From: Bradyrhizobium sp.
Lineage (GTDB): Bacteria > Pseudomonadota > Alphaproteobacteria > Rhizobiales > Xanthobacteraceae
DNA length: 42,286 nt
NCBI GenBank assembly: GCA_030681365.1
Contig: JAUXWH010000248.1
Location: 1-42,286 of the forward strand
Reading direction: 5' to 3'
Shown here: positions 7,780 to 15,807 of the stretch, piece by piece
How the letters are laid out: each line of letters starts with the position of its first letter
Numbering within the stretch: the first letter of the stretch is position 1
The notes under the pieces: generated by a model
The model's database searches: none
Told to the model about the DNA's origin: nothing
Seen by the model: only the letters and a program-made list of their open reading frames with translations
Made by a program: the position numbers and the translations under genes

Positions 7780-10297
7780 CGCCACATCGAACTATCCAAA
7801 CAAACTGCCCCGGCCACGCGGCGAACTGGCGGAGCTCGAAACCATCTGGGCCGTGCCCAAATCGTGGCGCATCGTCACCTCCGTCAATAATACGACGATC
7901 GGATATTTCTACGTCGGCACGGCCCTGCTGTTCTTCCTGCTGGCAGGCATTCTCGCTTTGCTGATGCGGCTGCAGCTCGCCGTGCCGAGCAATACGTTTC
8001 TCAGCCAGGAGACCTACAACCAGATCTTCACGATGCATGGCACCGTGATGATGTTCCTGTTCGCCGTGCCCGTTGTCGAGGCCATGGGCATCCTGCTGCT
8101 TCCCCAGATGCTCGGCGCCCGCGACCAGCCCTTTCCGCGGCTGGGTGCCTTTGCGTTCTGGGCCTATTTCGTCGGGGGGCTGATCTTCTTCAGCACGCTG
8201 TTCTTCGACCTCGCGCCGTCAGGCGGATGGTTCATGTACCCGCCGCTCACCAGCTCGCAATTCTCGCCCGGCATGGGCGCGGACTTCTGGCTGCTCGGCA
8301 TCGGCTTCATCGAGATTTCGGCGATCGCCGGCGCGATCGAGATCATCGTCGGCGTGCTGCGCACCCGCGCACCGGGAATGACGCTCGACAGGATGCCGAT
8401 GTTCGCATGGACCATGCTGATCTTCGCCGGAATGATCGTGTTCGCTTTTCCGGCCGTCATTCTTGCCACTATGCTGCTCGAACTCGAGCGCGCCTTCGAC
8501 TGGCCGTTCTTCATCGCGGCCAGGGGCGGCGACGCGCTGCTGTGGCAGCATCTGTTCTGGTTCTTCGGCCATCCCGAGGTCTACATCATCTTCCTGCCCG
8601 CAGCCGGCATGGTGTCGATGATCGTGCCGGCGATGTCAGGCACGCCACTGGTGGGTTACCGCTTCGTGGTCGTGGCGCTGATCGCTACCGGGTTCTTCAG
8701 CTTCGGGCTCTGGGTTCATCACATGTTCACAACAGGAATCCCGGCGCTGTCGCTCAGTTTCTTTTCCGCCGCCAGCATGGCAGTGGCGTTGCCGAGCGGG
8801 ATCCAGGTCTTTGCGTGGATCGCCACAATCGCCTCGGGCCGCCTCCGCCTGGTGACGCCGTCGCTGTTTGTGCTCGGCTTCCTTTTCATCTTCACCCTTG
8901 GCGGGCTCACCGGCGTGATGGTCGCCATGGTGCCGTTCGACTGGCAGGTGCACGATACCTACTTCGTCGTCGCGCATTTTCACTATGTGCTGGTCGGCGG
9001 AATGGTATTTCCGCTGTTCGCGGCGTTTTACTATTGGGCGCCGGCGTTCAGCCGCCGGGCTCTGTCGGAGCGGCTCGGTCGATGGACGTTCTGGCTGATG
9101 TTCGCAGGCTTCAACATCGCATTCTTTCCGATGCATATCAGCGGCCTGATGGGCATGCCGCGGCGGGTGTATACCTATCCGGCCGTGATGGGGTGGGACA
9201 TCCTCAACTTGATCTCCACGATCGGCGCCGTCCTGTTCGCCGCCGGCGTCGGCTTGTTTCTGATCGATCTGATCCGCAACCTGCGCCCGAGCGTTGCGAA
9301 TGCCGCCGGCAATATCTGGAAAGCCGGTACCCTGGAGTGGTTGCCCAACGATGTCTACGGGCCGCGCAGCATCCCGATCGTGACGAGCGCCGACCCGCTG
9401 TGGGATCAACCGCGCCTGGCCGACGATGTCGAAGCCGGCAGGTACTATCTGCCCGGCTCGGGTACCGGCCGACGCGAGACCATCGTTACCTCGCCGATCG
9501 AGGCTTCGTCGCAATATCTGCTTCGCCTTCCCGGCCCCGGCTGGACACCGTTGCTGGCGGCGATCTTCACGGCGGCTTTCTTCATGCTGTTGACGGCCAA
9601 GGCCATCACGCTGGCGCTGATCTGCGGCGTACTCGCGGTGGCAATGATTCTGGTCTGGATGTGGGACAGCGATCCGGCGCCGCACAGGGCAGTCGATATC
9701 GGAGGAGGCATCACGCTGCCGACCTATGCATCCGGTTCGCTGTCGCATTCGTGGTGGGCGATGATCGTGCTGCTGCTGGTCGCCGGCTCGCTCTATCTCG
9801 CCTATGTGTTTTCCTATCTTTACCTGTGGACGGTCTCGCCGCAATTCTGGCCGAAGCCGGCGGCGCTTGCGCCGGCTGCCTCGCCGGTTCTGCCAGCCTT
9901 CCTGCTCGTTGCCGGCAGCGCCATCCTCGTCGCGGCCGGGCGTGGCCTGCCACGGAACGCGCAAGGTCGCCGCAACTTCGAGATCTTGACCGTGCTCGCC
10001 GCGGTGGCGCTCGTCGCAGCGCTGATCAGCGAGGTGTCGGCGCAATGGCAAAGCGGCCTGCGTCCTGAAACGAACATCCACGGCGCGCTGGTTGCCATGG
10101 CGGCTTTCCTGCAGGCGCAAATGACATTGGCTGCGCTGGTCATGGCAGGCTTCGCTGTCGCGCGAAGCATTGGCGGCCGCCTCGATTGCGAGCGCCGCGT
10201 GGTATTCGATAATCTCGGCCTGCTGTACCACTACACGGTCGGGCAAAGCTTGCTCGGGCTGTTGCTGGTTCACGGATTTCCGAGGCTTGCAGCATGA
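7772..10297 (+). CDS. Fused cytochrome c oxidase subunit I + III
   Basis: 841 residues. Residues 1 to about 545 are subunit I, the catalytic haem-copper core: low-spin haem His in FTMHGTVMMF (H89), CuB His and cross-linked Tyr in GHPEVY (H267, E269, Y271), the HH pair (316-317), and haem a3 and haem a histidines in AHFHYVLVGG (H402, H404). The Glu of GHPEVY marks an A1-type proton pathway. Residues about 590-841 are subunit III: SHSWWAMIVLLL, YLYLWTVSPQFWP, then helices ending YHYTVGQSLLGLLLVHGFP. Fusion of I and III is known in some caa3 and ba-type enzymes. The ATG at 7772 lies inside the end of coxB, and the stop overlaps the next ATG by four bases. Inner membrane; reduces O2 to water and pumps protons. 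Confidence 0.93.
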   Translation: MADATSNYPNKLPRPRGELAELETIWAVPKSWRIVTSVNNTTIGYFYVGTALLFFLLAGILALLMRLQLAVPSNTFLSQETYNQIFTMHGTVMMFLFAVPVVEAMGILLLPQMLGARDQPFPRLGAFAFWAYFVGGLIFFSTLFFDLAPSGGWFMYPPLTSSQFSPGMGADFWLLGIGFIEISAIAGAIEIIVGVLRTRAPGMTLDRMPMFAWTMLIFAGMIVFAFPAVILATMLLELERAFDWPFFIAARGGDALLWQHLFWFFGHPEVYIIFLPAAGMVSMIVPAMSGTPLVGYRFVVVALIATGFFSFGLWVHHMFTTGIPALSLSFFSAASMAVALPSGIQVFAWIATIASGRLRLVTPSLFVLGFLFIFTLGGLTGVMVAMVPFDWQVHDTYFVVAHFHYVLVGGMVFPLFAAFYYWAPAFSRRALSERLGRWTFWLMFAGFNIAFFPMHISGLMGMPRRVYTYPAVMGWDILNLISTIGAVLFAAGVGLFLIDLIRNLRPSVANAAGNIWKAGTLEWLPNDVYGPRSIPIVTSADPLWDQPRLADDVEAGRYYLPGSGTGRRETIVTSPIEASSQYLLRLPGPGWTPLLAAIFTAAFFMLLTAKAITLALICGVLAVAMILVWMWDSDPAPHRAVDIGGGITLPTYASGSLSHSWWAMIVLLLVAGSLYLAYVFSYLYLWTVSPQFWPKPAALAPAASPVLPAFLLVAGSAILVAAGRGLPRNAQGRRNFEILTVLAAVALVAALISEVSAQWQSGLRPETNIHGALVAMAAFLQAQMTLAALVMAGFAVARSIGGRLDCERRVVFDNLGLLYHYTVGQSLLGLLLVHGFPRLAA

Positions 10298-10656
10298 GCG
10301 CCGCTATCAAGCCAGTCCGGCCGTTTGGCGATTTCCTGCGTGTGTTGATCGCACCCGCGATCTGGTTCGCGCATTTTTCGCTGGTCTACGCTGCCGAGGC
10401 GCTGATCTGCATCGGGCCGCCGGCGGATCAAGCCACCATGATGGGATGGATAGCTGTTCTCGTCACGGCTGCGGCCCTGACCGGCCTCATCATCCTTGCC
10501 GCCCGACTGCTCCGCTCCGGGAATACAGCCCCTTCGCGGTCCGATCGCAGCGAGGCGTGGCTTCGACGCACATCATTGCTGCTGACACTACTATCGGCGC
10601 TCGGGGTCGTCTGGACAACGCTGCCGACTGCCGTGCTGCCCGCGTGCGCATTGTAA
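10294..10656 (+). CDS. Small membrane protein closing the oxidase operon (120 aa)
   Basis: 120 residues with three or four predicted membrane helices (APAIWFAHFSLVYAAEALIC, MGWIAVLVTAAALTGLIILA, LLLTLLSALGVVWTTLPTAV). The ATG overlaps the stop of the I+III fusion by four bases, so it belongs to the operon. The WFAHFSLVYAAE start resembles small proteins that follow caa3-type oxidase genes in other proteobacteria. It may be an accessory or subunit IV-like protein. I know no proven function. No soluble domain and no haem motif. Confidence 0.7.
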   Translation: MSAAIKPVRPFGDFLRVLIAPAIWFAHFSLVYAAEALICIGPPADQATMMGWIAVLVTAAALTGLIILAARLLRSGNTAPSRSDRSEAWLRRTSLLLTLLSALGVVWTTLPTAVLPACAL

Positions 10657-10680
10657 TGCGCGGTGATCGGTCAGCAAGCA

Positions 10681-12381
10681 TCATGCCTGGTCGAACCACG
10701 GCCATTCCGCCGCGCCGTCATGGGTGACGGCGCCGCCGGGGGCCTGACCGACCAGGCGGGCGTATTTAGCGAGAGTTCCGGCGCGATGGCGCGGGGGACG
10801 CTGCTTCCACGCCTGCCGCCGCGCCGAGAATTCAGCGTCGTCGATCAGGAGATCCATGCGGCGCGCGGCGGCGTCGATGCGGATGCGGTCGCCTTCGCGC
10901 ACCAGGGCGAGCGGGCCGCCGATAAAGGCTTCCGGCGAGACATAGCCGATGCACATGCCCCGCGTCGCGCCGGAAAACCGACCATCGGTGATGAGGGCGA
11001 CCTTCTCGCCCATGCCCTGGCCGTAGATCAGCGCGGTGACACCGAGCATCTCGCGCATGCCGGGACCGCCGACCGGGCCTTCGTTGCGGATCACAAGGAC
11101 ATCGCCGGCGGTGTATTTTCGGTTGCGGACGGCCTCGACGCAATGCTCCTCGTCCTCGAACACCCGCGCCGTTCCTTCGAACACCAGGCTCTTCAGGCCG
11201 GCCACCTTGATCACCGCGCCGTCGGGGCAGAGATTGCCCTTGAGTACCGCGACGCCGCCATCGGGCATGATCGGCCTGGCTGTCGAGAAGATGATTTCGC
11301 CGTCGGGCGCGTTGGCCCCGCCATATACTTCGGCGATGGTGCGGCCCGATATCGTCAGGCATGAACCGTCGATGTGGCCGCTTTCGAGCAGCGCGCGGAT
11401 CACCACGGCGGTGCCGCCGATATCATGGACGTCCTTGGCGGTGTATTTGCCGCCGGGGCGCAGATTGCCGATCAGCGGGGTGCGGGAAAACACCCCGCCG
11501 ACATCGTCCAGCGTGAAGGAAATGCCGGCTTCGTTGGCGAGCGCCGGCAGATGCAAGGCGGCGTTGGTGGAGCCGCCCGTCGCGGCGACGATGGCGGCCC
11601 CGTTCTCCAGCGCCTTTCGCGTCACGATCTCGCGCGGCAGCGGCCCGCCGCGCTCCAGCATCTGCATCACCAGCCGTCCGGCCTGGCGTGCGATCTGCGC
11701 GCGCTCGGCATAGACGCCCGGCACCATCGAGACGTTGGGCATGGTCAGCCCCATCGCCTCCGACACCATCGCCATGGTGTTGGCGGTGAACTGGCCGGCG
11801 CAAGCGCCGATAGTCGGCAGACAAGTGCGTTCGATGCCTTGCAGCGTCGCTTCGTCAATCTCGCCGGTCATGAAGCCGCCGACCGCCTCGTAAGAATCCA
11901 GCACCGTCAGCGTCTTGCCCTGAAATCGCCCCGGCAGCGCGCTGCCGCCATAGATGAAGATCGACGGCACATTGCAGCGGATCATCCCCATCATCACGCC
12001 GGGCAGCGTCTTGTCGCAGCCGCCGAAACCGATCAGCGCGTCGTAGGCAAGACCATGGACCACCGCCTCGATCGAATCGGCGATCAGTTCGCGCGACACC
12101 AGCGAGAACTTCATGCCCTCATGGTTCATGCTGATGCCGTCGGAAACCGAGATGGTGGTGAACTCGCGCGGCGTGCCGCCGGCTTCCGTAATCCCGGCCT
12201 TGGCGGCATCGACCTGGAAATCGTGGGTCATGTTGCAGGGCGTCTGCTCGCCCTTCATGCTGACCACGCCGATCATCGGTTTGGCGATCGCGGCATCGTC
12301 AAGCCCCATCGCGCGCATGAAGGCGCGGTGTGGCGCACGATCGAGCCCATCGGTGGTGACGCGGGATCGGTACTTCTTCAT
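10681..12381 (-). CDS. ilvD: Dihydroxy-acid dehydratase family protein (IlvD/Edd)
   Basis: 566 residues, full length for IlvD. Iron-sulfur cysteines lie in [16 protein letters not shown] and [12 protein letters not shown], and the family block [20 protein letters not shown] is intact. IlvD removes water from 2,3-dihydroxy acids in valine and isoleucine synthesis; close paralogues act on sugar acids. Its place beside catabolic genes rather than other ilv genes suggests either a second copy or a sugar-acid type, and the sequence alone does not decide this. The ATG at 12381 is preceded by a GAGAGAG tract about ten bases upstream. It ends 25 bases from the stop of the convergent oxidase operon, with no clear terminator between. 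Confidence 0.88.
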   Translation of the reverse strand: MKKYRSRVTTDGLDRAPHRAFMRAMGLDDAAIAKPMIGVVSMKGEQTPCNMTHDFQVDAAKAGITEAGGTPREFTTISVSDGISMNHEGMKFSLVSRELIADSIEAVVHGLAYDALIGFGGCDKTLPGVMMGMIRCNVPSIFIYGGSALPGRFQGKTLTVLDSYEAVGGFMTGEIDEATLQGIERTCLPTIGACAGQFTANTMAMVSEAMGLTMPNVSMVPGVYAERAQIARQAGRLVMQMLERGGPLPREIVTRKALENGAAIVAATGGSTNAALHLPALANEAGISFTLDDVGGVFSRTPLIGNLRPGGKYTAKDVHDIGGTAVVIRALLESGHIDGSCLTISGRTIAEVYGGANAPDGEIIFSTARPIMPDGGVAVLKGNLCPDGAVIKVAGLKSLVFEGTARVFEDEEHCVEAVRNRKYTAGDVLVIRNEGPVGGPGMREMLGVTALIYGQGMGEKVALITDGRFSGATRGMCIGYVSPEAFIGGPLALVREGDRIRIDAAARRMDLLIDDAEFSARRQAWKQRPPRHRAGTLAKYARLVGQAPGGAVTHDGAAEWPWFDQA

Positions 12382-12400
12382 GGACTACAGCTCTCTCCGC

Positions 12401-12521
12401 ACGTCGTCCCTGCGAACGCAGGGATCCATAATCCCGGAGTTCTGTGAGACGAAAGGTCTCTGCCACAGTGCCCTAACGCAAGGTCACGGCGTATGGGTCC
12501 CCGCGTTCGCGGGGACGACGT
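12401..12521. repeat. Dispersed palindromic element (ACGTCGTCCC...GGGACGACGT type)
   Basis: Outer arms ACGTCGTCCCTGCGAACGCA and the matching GTTCGCGGGGACGACGT enclose about 85 bases, giving a 121-base imperfect inverted repeat between ilvD and the stop of the binding-protein gene. It is another common intergenic palindrome of this bacterial group. It lies between two genes on the same strand, so it could tune read-through into ilvD. Confidence 0.8.
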
Positions 12522-12537
12522 GTTGCTAAAGATCGCC

Positions 12538-13521
12538 CTACTGCAGCGGCGCCACGATGGTCGGGTGCTTGAACTGCATGACGTCGAGCTTGGGCAGCAT
12601 TCCGGTCTCGGCATAGATGTCGAGCATCTTCTGCATCGCCGGGAAATTCGGCGCGGCGCCGGGATCGCGGCCGAAATCATTGTCCTTGAGCAGATAGGTT
12701 TCCAGCACCGGGATCGGTGCCTTCAACTGCTCGGAAACGACCTTCAGCGTTTCCTCGCGATTGGCCAGCACCTTCTTCATGCCGGCGGTGATGTCGCGGA
12801 CATAGGCCTTGACCGCGTCCGGGTTCTTGTCGACGAACTCGGCACGGCACGCCTCCAGAATGTGCACGATGTTCGGCATCGCCTCTGACAGCGCAAACAG
12901 TTTTCTCGTGCCGCCCTTGGCCTCGGCGCGCGCCGCGAACGGCTGGTTCATGTTGACGGCATCGACGCGGCCCTGGCGCAGCGCGTCCTCGGACACCGCG
13001 AAGCCGACCTCGACCAGCTTGATGTCCTTGGCCGGGTCGACGCCGTTCTTCTTCAGCAGCATGTTGAACGGCCCCTGGGTGCCGCCGCCGATCACCGAAA
13101 TACCGACCGTCTTGCCCTTGAGGTCGGCGATGGTCTTGATCGGGGAATCGTCCTTCACCGCCCAATAGACCGAGAAGCCGCCGGGCTTTTCGAACACGTG
13201 CTGGGCCACGATGTAGGCCTTCAGGCCGCCGCCGACCGCGCCGTTCGACAGCGACAGCGGCGCCTGGGTGGCGCAGTCGAGCGCGCCGGCGGCCAGCGCC
13301 TGCGTCATCGGCGCGGTGCCCTGGAATTGGGTCCATTCGACCTTGTAGGTCTTGCCGAGCTCGGGAAATTCCGCCGGGCGGCGCATCATCCAGTATTTCG
13401 ATTCCTCGGCCGGGATGGTCCAGCCGACGCGGATGGTCGTTTGCGCCTGTGCTGCGCCGATGCCGGCCAGCACGGCTGCCACAGCGCCTGCCGCCACAAT
13501 CCATTTCGAAGATACAAGCAT
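12538..13521 (-). CDS. ABC transporter substrate-binding protein (NMT1/SsuA-like), orphan
   Basis: 327-residue precursor. The signal peptide (MLVSSKWIVAAGAVAAVLAG, cleaved after AQAQ near residue 27) precedes a periplasmic type II binding fold: TIRVGWTIPAEESKYW, TQFQGTAPMTQALAAGALD (ligand-sampling loop), IADLKGKTVGISVIGGGT, and the RQGRVDAVNMNQPFAA hinge. The ATG at 13521 has AGTGGGCAGG just upstream; a longer open frame to 13557 lacks support. No permease or ATPase is adjacent. The transporter at 968-3353 lacks a binding protein, so the two may work together across the intervening oxidase operon (inference). It diverges from the reductase gene at 13737. The ligand is unknown, probably an organic acid. 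Confidence 0.87.
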   Translation of the reverse strand: MLVSSKWIVAAGAVAAVLAGIGAAQAQTTIRVGWTIPAEESKYWMMRRPAEFPELGKTYKVEWTQFQGTAPMTQALAAGALDCATQAPLSLSNGAVGGGLKAYIVAQHVFEKPGGFSVYWAVKDDSPIKTIADLKGKTVGISVIGGGTQGPFNMLLKKNGVDPAKDIKLVEVGFAVSEDALRQGRVDAVNMNQPFAARAEAKGGTRKLFALSEAMPNIVHILEACRAEFVDKNPDAVKAYVRDITAGMKKVLANREETLKVVSEQLKAPIPVLETYLLKDNDFGRDPGAAPNFPAMQKMLDIYAETGMLPKLDVMQFKHPTIVAPLQ

Positions 13522-13609
13522 CCTGCCCACTCCATTTTTCCCTGATGCAGCCGCCATTCACTGCGCCAAGCCTTTCATGGTTCAAACAATCAGGCAAGCC
13601 GCCGAAACC

Positions 13610-13657
13610 GGCAAGGAAGCTGGCAAGGAAGCGGGCAAGGAAACCGGCAAGGGCCGC
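13610..13657. repeat. Four tandem 12-bp units in the divergent promoter region
   Basis: GGCAAGGAAGCT is repeated as GGCAAGGAAGCG, GGCAAGGAAACC and GGCAAGGGCCGC, without gaps. It lies about 90 bases upstream of the binding-protein ATG and 80 bases upstream of the reductase ATG. No gene covers it. The 12-base period is close to one helical turn, so it might be a regulator array or a simple slippage repeat. Confidence 0.7.
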
Positions 13658-13736
13658 GCCTTGCCCGCAAGGCAGGGATCCATGGTAGAGCGGCGGGCCG
13701 GGCAAAGCCTGGCGCGGGTAAGCAGGGAGAAACGGC

Positions 13737-14642
13737 ATGGCCGACATGGGCGCAACGGACGGACAGGAAAGGCTCGGCTATCTCGGGCTCGGCCTGATGG
13801 GAATTCCGATGACGATGCGGCTGCTGAACGCGGGCCACGACGTCACGGTCTGGAATCGGTCACCCGGCAAGGCCGCCGGACTGGTCGAGGCCGGCGCCGC
13901 GCTCGCCGCCACGCCGCGCGAGGCCGCCGCGAAAGCCAGCATCATCTTCATGTGTCTCACCGACGCCGTCGCGGTGGAGCAAGTCGTGTTCGGCGACGAC
14001 GGAATTGCAGCCGCCGACGGCGCCGCCAAACTCGTGGCCGACTTCTCCTCGATCCATCCCGATGCGGCGCGCGCGATCGCGGCCCGGCTGAAGCAGGCGA
14101 ACGGCATGCGCTGGATCGACGCGCCGGTCTCCGGCGGCACCAAAGGCGCCGAGGAAGGCACGCTGGCGGTGATGGCCGGCGGCGATGCCGCCGACATCGA
14201 GCGGGTGCGGCCCTATGTGCTGGCGATGGCGCGCCGGCTGACGCATATGGGCCCGACCGGCGCCGGCCAAACGACAAAACTGTGTAACCAGATCATCTCC
14301 GGATGCAGCATGGCAATCATCGCGGAGGCGACACGGCTCGCCAGCAATGCCGGCATCGACGCCTCAAAACTGCCGGAAGCGCTGGCCGGCGGCTTTGCCG
14401 ATTCCATTCCGCTGCAATTGTTCGTGCCGCGCATGGCGAACGGTATTCACTCGCCGCCGCTCGGGCACATCGCGAGCATCCTGAAGGACCTCGACACGGT
14501 GGTCGAGGTGGCGCACGACACCTCGACGCCGGTGCCGATGACCGCACTGGCCGCGCAACTGTTCCGGATGGCCAAGGCCGCGCGCGGCGGGGACGCCGAT
14601 GCGCTGGAGATTTATAAATTGTCGGAGAAGAGGAAGGATTGA
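13737..14642 (+). CDS. NAD(P)-dependent 3-hydroxyisobutyrate-dehydrogenase-family reductase
   Basis: 301 residues of the beta-hydroxyacid dehydrogenase family. The Rossmann start is GYLGLGLMGIPMTMRLLNAG (GxGxxG at about 16-21) with VWNRS at the end of the second strand. The substrate-binding stretch is DAPVSGGTKGAEEGTLAVMAGG, and the catalytic lysine is K181 in GQTTKLCNQII. Enzymes of this family reduce or oxidise small acids: tartronate semialdehyde, 3-hydroxyisobutyrate or, notably here, 2-formylglutarate/2-(hydroxymethyl)glutarate (Hgd of Eubacterium barkeri nicotinate fermentation). The enamidase-like gene 1.2 kb downstream makes the last plausible, but this is inference. The ATG at 13737 is preceded by GGGAGAAACGGC. 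It diverges from the orphan binding-protein gene. Confidence 0.85.
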   Translation: MADMGATDGQERLGYLGLGLMGIPMTMRLLNAGHDVTVWNRSPGKAAGLVEAGAALAATPREAAAKASIIFMCLTDAVAVEQVVFGDDGIAAADGAAKLVADFSSIHPDAARAIAARLKQANGMRWIDAPVSGGTKGAEEGTLAVMAGGDAADIERVRPYVLAMARRLTHMGPTGAGQTTKLCNQIISGCSMAIIAEATRLASNAGIDASKLPEALAGGFADSIPLQLFVPRMANGIHSPPLGHIASILKDLDTVVEVAHDTSTPVPMTALAAQLFRMAKAARGGDADALEIYKLSEKRKD

Positions 14643-14656
14643 GATGGTCTCTAATC

Positions 14657-14748
14657 CGTCATTGCGAGGAGCGCTTGCGACGAAGCAATCCATCTTCTTG
14701 CGAGGCGGGAAAGAAAGAATGGATTGCTTCGCTTCGCTCGCAATGACG
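14657..14748. repeat. Dispersed palindromic element (CGTCATTGCGAGG type)
   Basis: CGTCATTGCGAG at the left and CTCGCAATGACG at the right, with inner arms GCAATCCAT and ATGGATTGC, form a 92-base imperfect hairpin right after the reductase gene. It lies between convergent genes and may act as a transcription barrier. It is of a type widespread in Bradyrhizobium and relatives. Confidence 0.85.
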
Positions 14749-14873
14749 TTGATAGGCCAAAACAAAAATCTCGAAAACAACCCCATGTACAGAATGGCTA
14801 GACGGGCGGCCCTTGTCTCGCCACAAGATATAGTATGTCGACCTCCCGCAAGCGGGGTGAGGCAAGCGGAATC

Positions 14874-15647
14874 CTACCGCTCCGCGAAGGCCTTCTCGAC
14901 CACGAACTGGCCGGGTTCGCCGTGATTGCCCTCGGCAAAGCCTTTTGCCGAGAGCAGTTCGCGGGTGTCGTGCACCAGCGCCGGGCTGCCGCAGATCATG
15001 ATGCGGTCATGCGCGGCCTCCAGCGAAGCGAGGCCGATGTCGCTGAACAGCTTGCCTGAGGTGATCAGGTCGGTGATGCGGCCGCGGTTGCGGAACGGGT
15101 CGCGCGTCACGGTCGGATAATAGATCAGCTGGTCGCGAACGAGTTCGCCGATCAACTCGTCGTTCGGCAGCTGTTCGGTGATCATCTCGCCATAGGCGAG
15201 CTCGGCGACACGGCGGCAGCCGTGCAGCAGCACCACCTTCTCGAAGCGTTCATAGGTCTCGGGATCCTTGATCACGCTGAGAAAGGGCGCGAGGCCGGTG
15301 CCGGTGCCGATCAGATAGAGGTTGCGGCCGTCTTCCAGATTGTCGATGACCAGCGTGCCGGTGGCCTTGCGGCTGACGATGATCCGGTCGCCCTCCTTCA
15401 GGTGCTGGAGGCGCGAGGTCAGCGGGCCGTCCGGCACCTTGATCGAGAAGAATTCGAGCCGGTCCTCGTAATTGGCGCTGGCGACGCTGTAGGCGCGCAG
15501 CAGCGGCTTCTCGCCGACCTTGAGCCCGATCATGGTGAACTCGCCGTTGCGGAAACGGAACGAGGGATCGCGGGTGGTGGTGAAGGAGAACAGCGTGTCG
15601 GTCCAGTGGTGGACGCCGAGGACGCTTTCCTGATTGAAGTTGCTCAT
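14874..15647 (-). CDS. fpr: Ferredoxin/flavodoxin--NADP+ reductase (Fpr type)
   Basis: 257 residues, the normal size of bacterial Fpr. FAD is held by RAYSVAS (residues about 51-57) and the FSIKVPDGPLTSRLQ region. NADP is held by YLIGTGTGLAPFLSVIKD, LLHGCRR and MICGSPALVHDTRELL. The protein ends VEKAFAER, the usual C-terminus next to the flavin. It moves electrons between NADPH and ferredoxin or flavodoxin in the cytoplasm. It diverges from the enamidase-like gene across 160 bases that hold a 22-bp palindrome, which suggests a link: a low-potential ferredoxin could feed a pyridine-ring reductase, or the Rieske oxygenase at 29868. It may equally be the housekeeping oxidative-stress enzyme. Confidence 0.92.
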   Translation of the reverse strand: MSNFNQESVLGVHHWTDTLFSFTTTRDPSFRFRNGEFTMIGLKVGEKPLLRAYSVASANYEDRLEFFSIKVPDGPLTSRLQHLKEGDRIIVSRKATGTLVIDNLEDGRNLYLIGTGTGLAPFLSVIKDPETYERFEKVVLLHGCRRVAELAYGEMITEQLPNDELIGELVRDQLIYYPTVTRDPFRNRGRITDLITSGKLFSDIGLASLEAAHDRIMICGSPALVHDTRELLSAKGFAEGNHGEPGQFVVEKAFAER

Positions 15648-15687
15648 CTTGCCGATCCCAAAGCTGGAGGGCCGATTGTGCCGCTCA

Positions 15688-15723
15688 ATTCATTTGTATA
15701 CATTCATTCGTATACGAATGAAT
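15688..15723. promoter_or_regulatory. Operator: 22-bp perfect palindrome plus tandem half-site, fpr/enamidase divergent region
   Basis: Positions 15702-15723 form a perfect 22-bp dyad with core ATTCGTATACGAAT. Directly before it, 15688-15701 (ATTCATTTGTATAC) repeats the left part of the dyad (ATTCATTCGTATAC) with one change, so two binding units sit side by side at a 14-base step. The centre lies about 65 bases from the fpr ATG and 95 bases from the enamidase ATG. GTATAC cores are typical of GntR-type operators. No GntR gene is in the window. The symmetry is seen directly; the protein that binds is inferred. Confidence 0.75.
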
Positions 15724-15807
15724 AATCCGGCTTGATCCCGGCGTCAAGGCGCGGGCAGTATGGCGAAAGCCGCCTGGCGAAGGCATTGAACGAAAAGGAA
15801 GAATCCC

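Noticed and set aside
8227..10273. Long open frames on both strands overlapping the oxidase subunit I+III gene
   Set aside because: Low-complexity Arg/Gly/Ala-rich shadows; the real frame has every haem-copper ligand.
13610..13657. CRISPR-like repeat array
   Set aside because: Units are contiguous 12-mers without spacers; no cas genes anywhere in the window.
14821..14836. CCACAAGATATAGTAT, resembling an NrdR box
   Set aside because: Single site with no ribonucleotide reductase gene nearby; match judged from memory of the consensus only.
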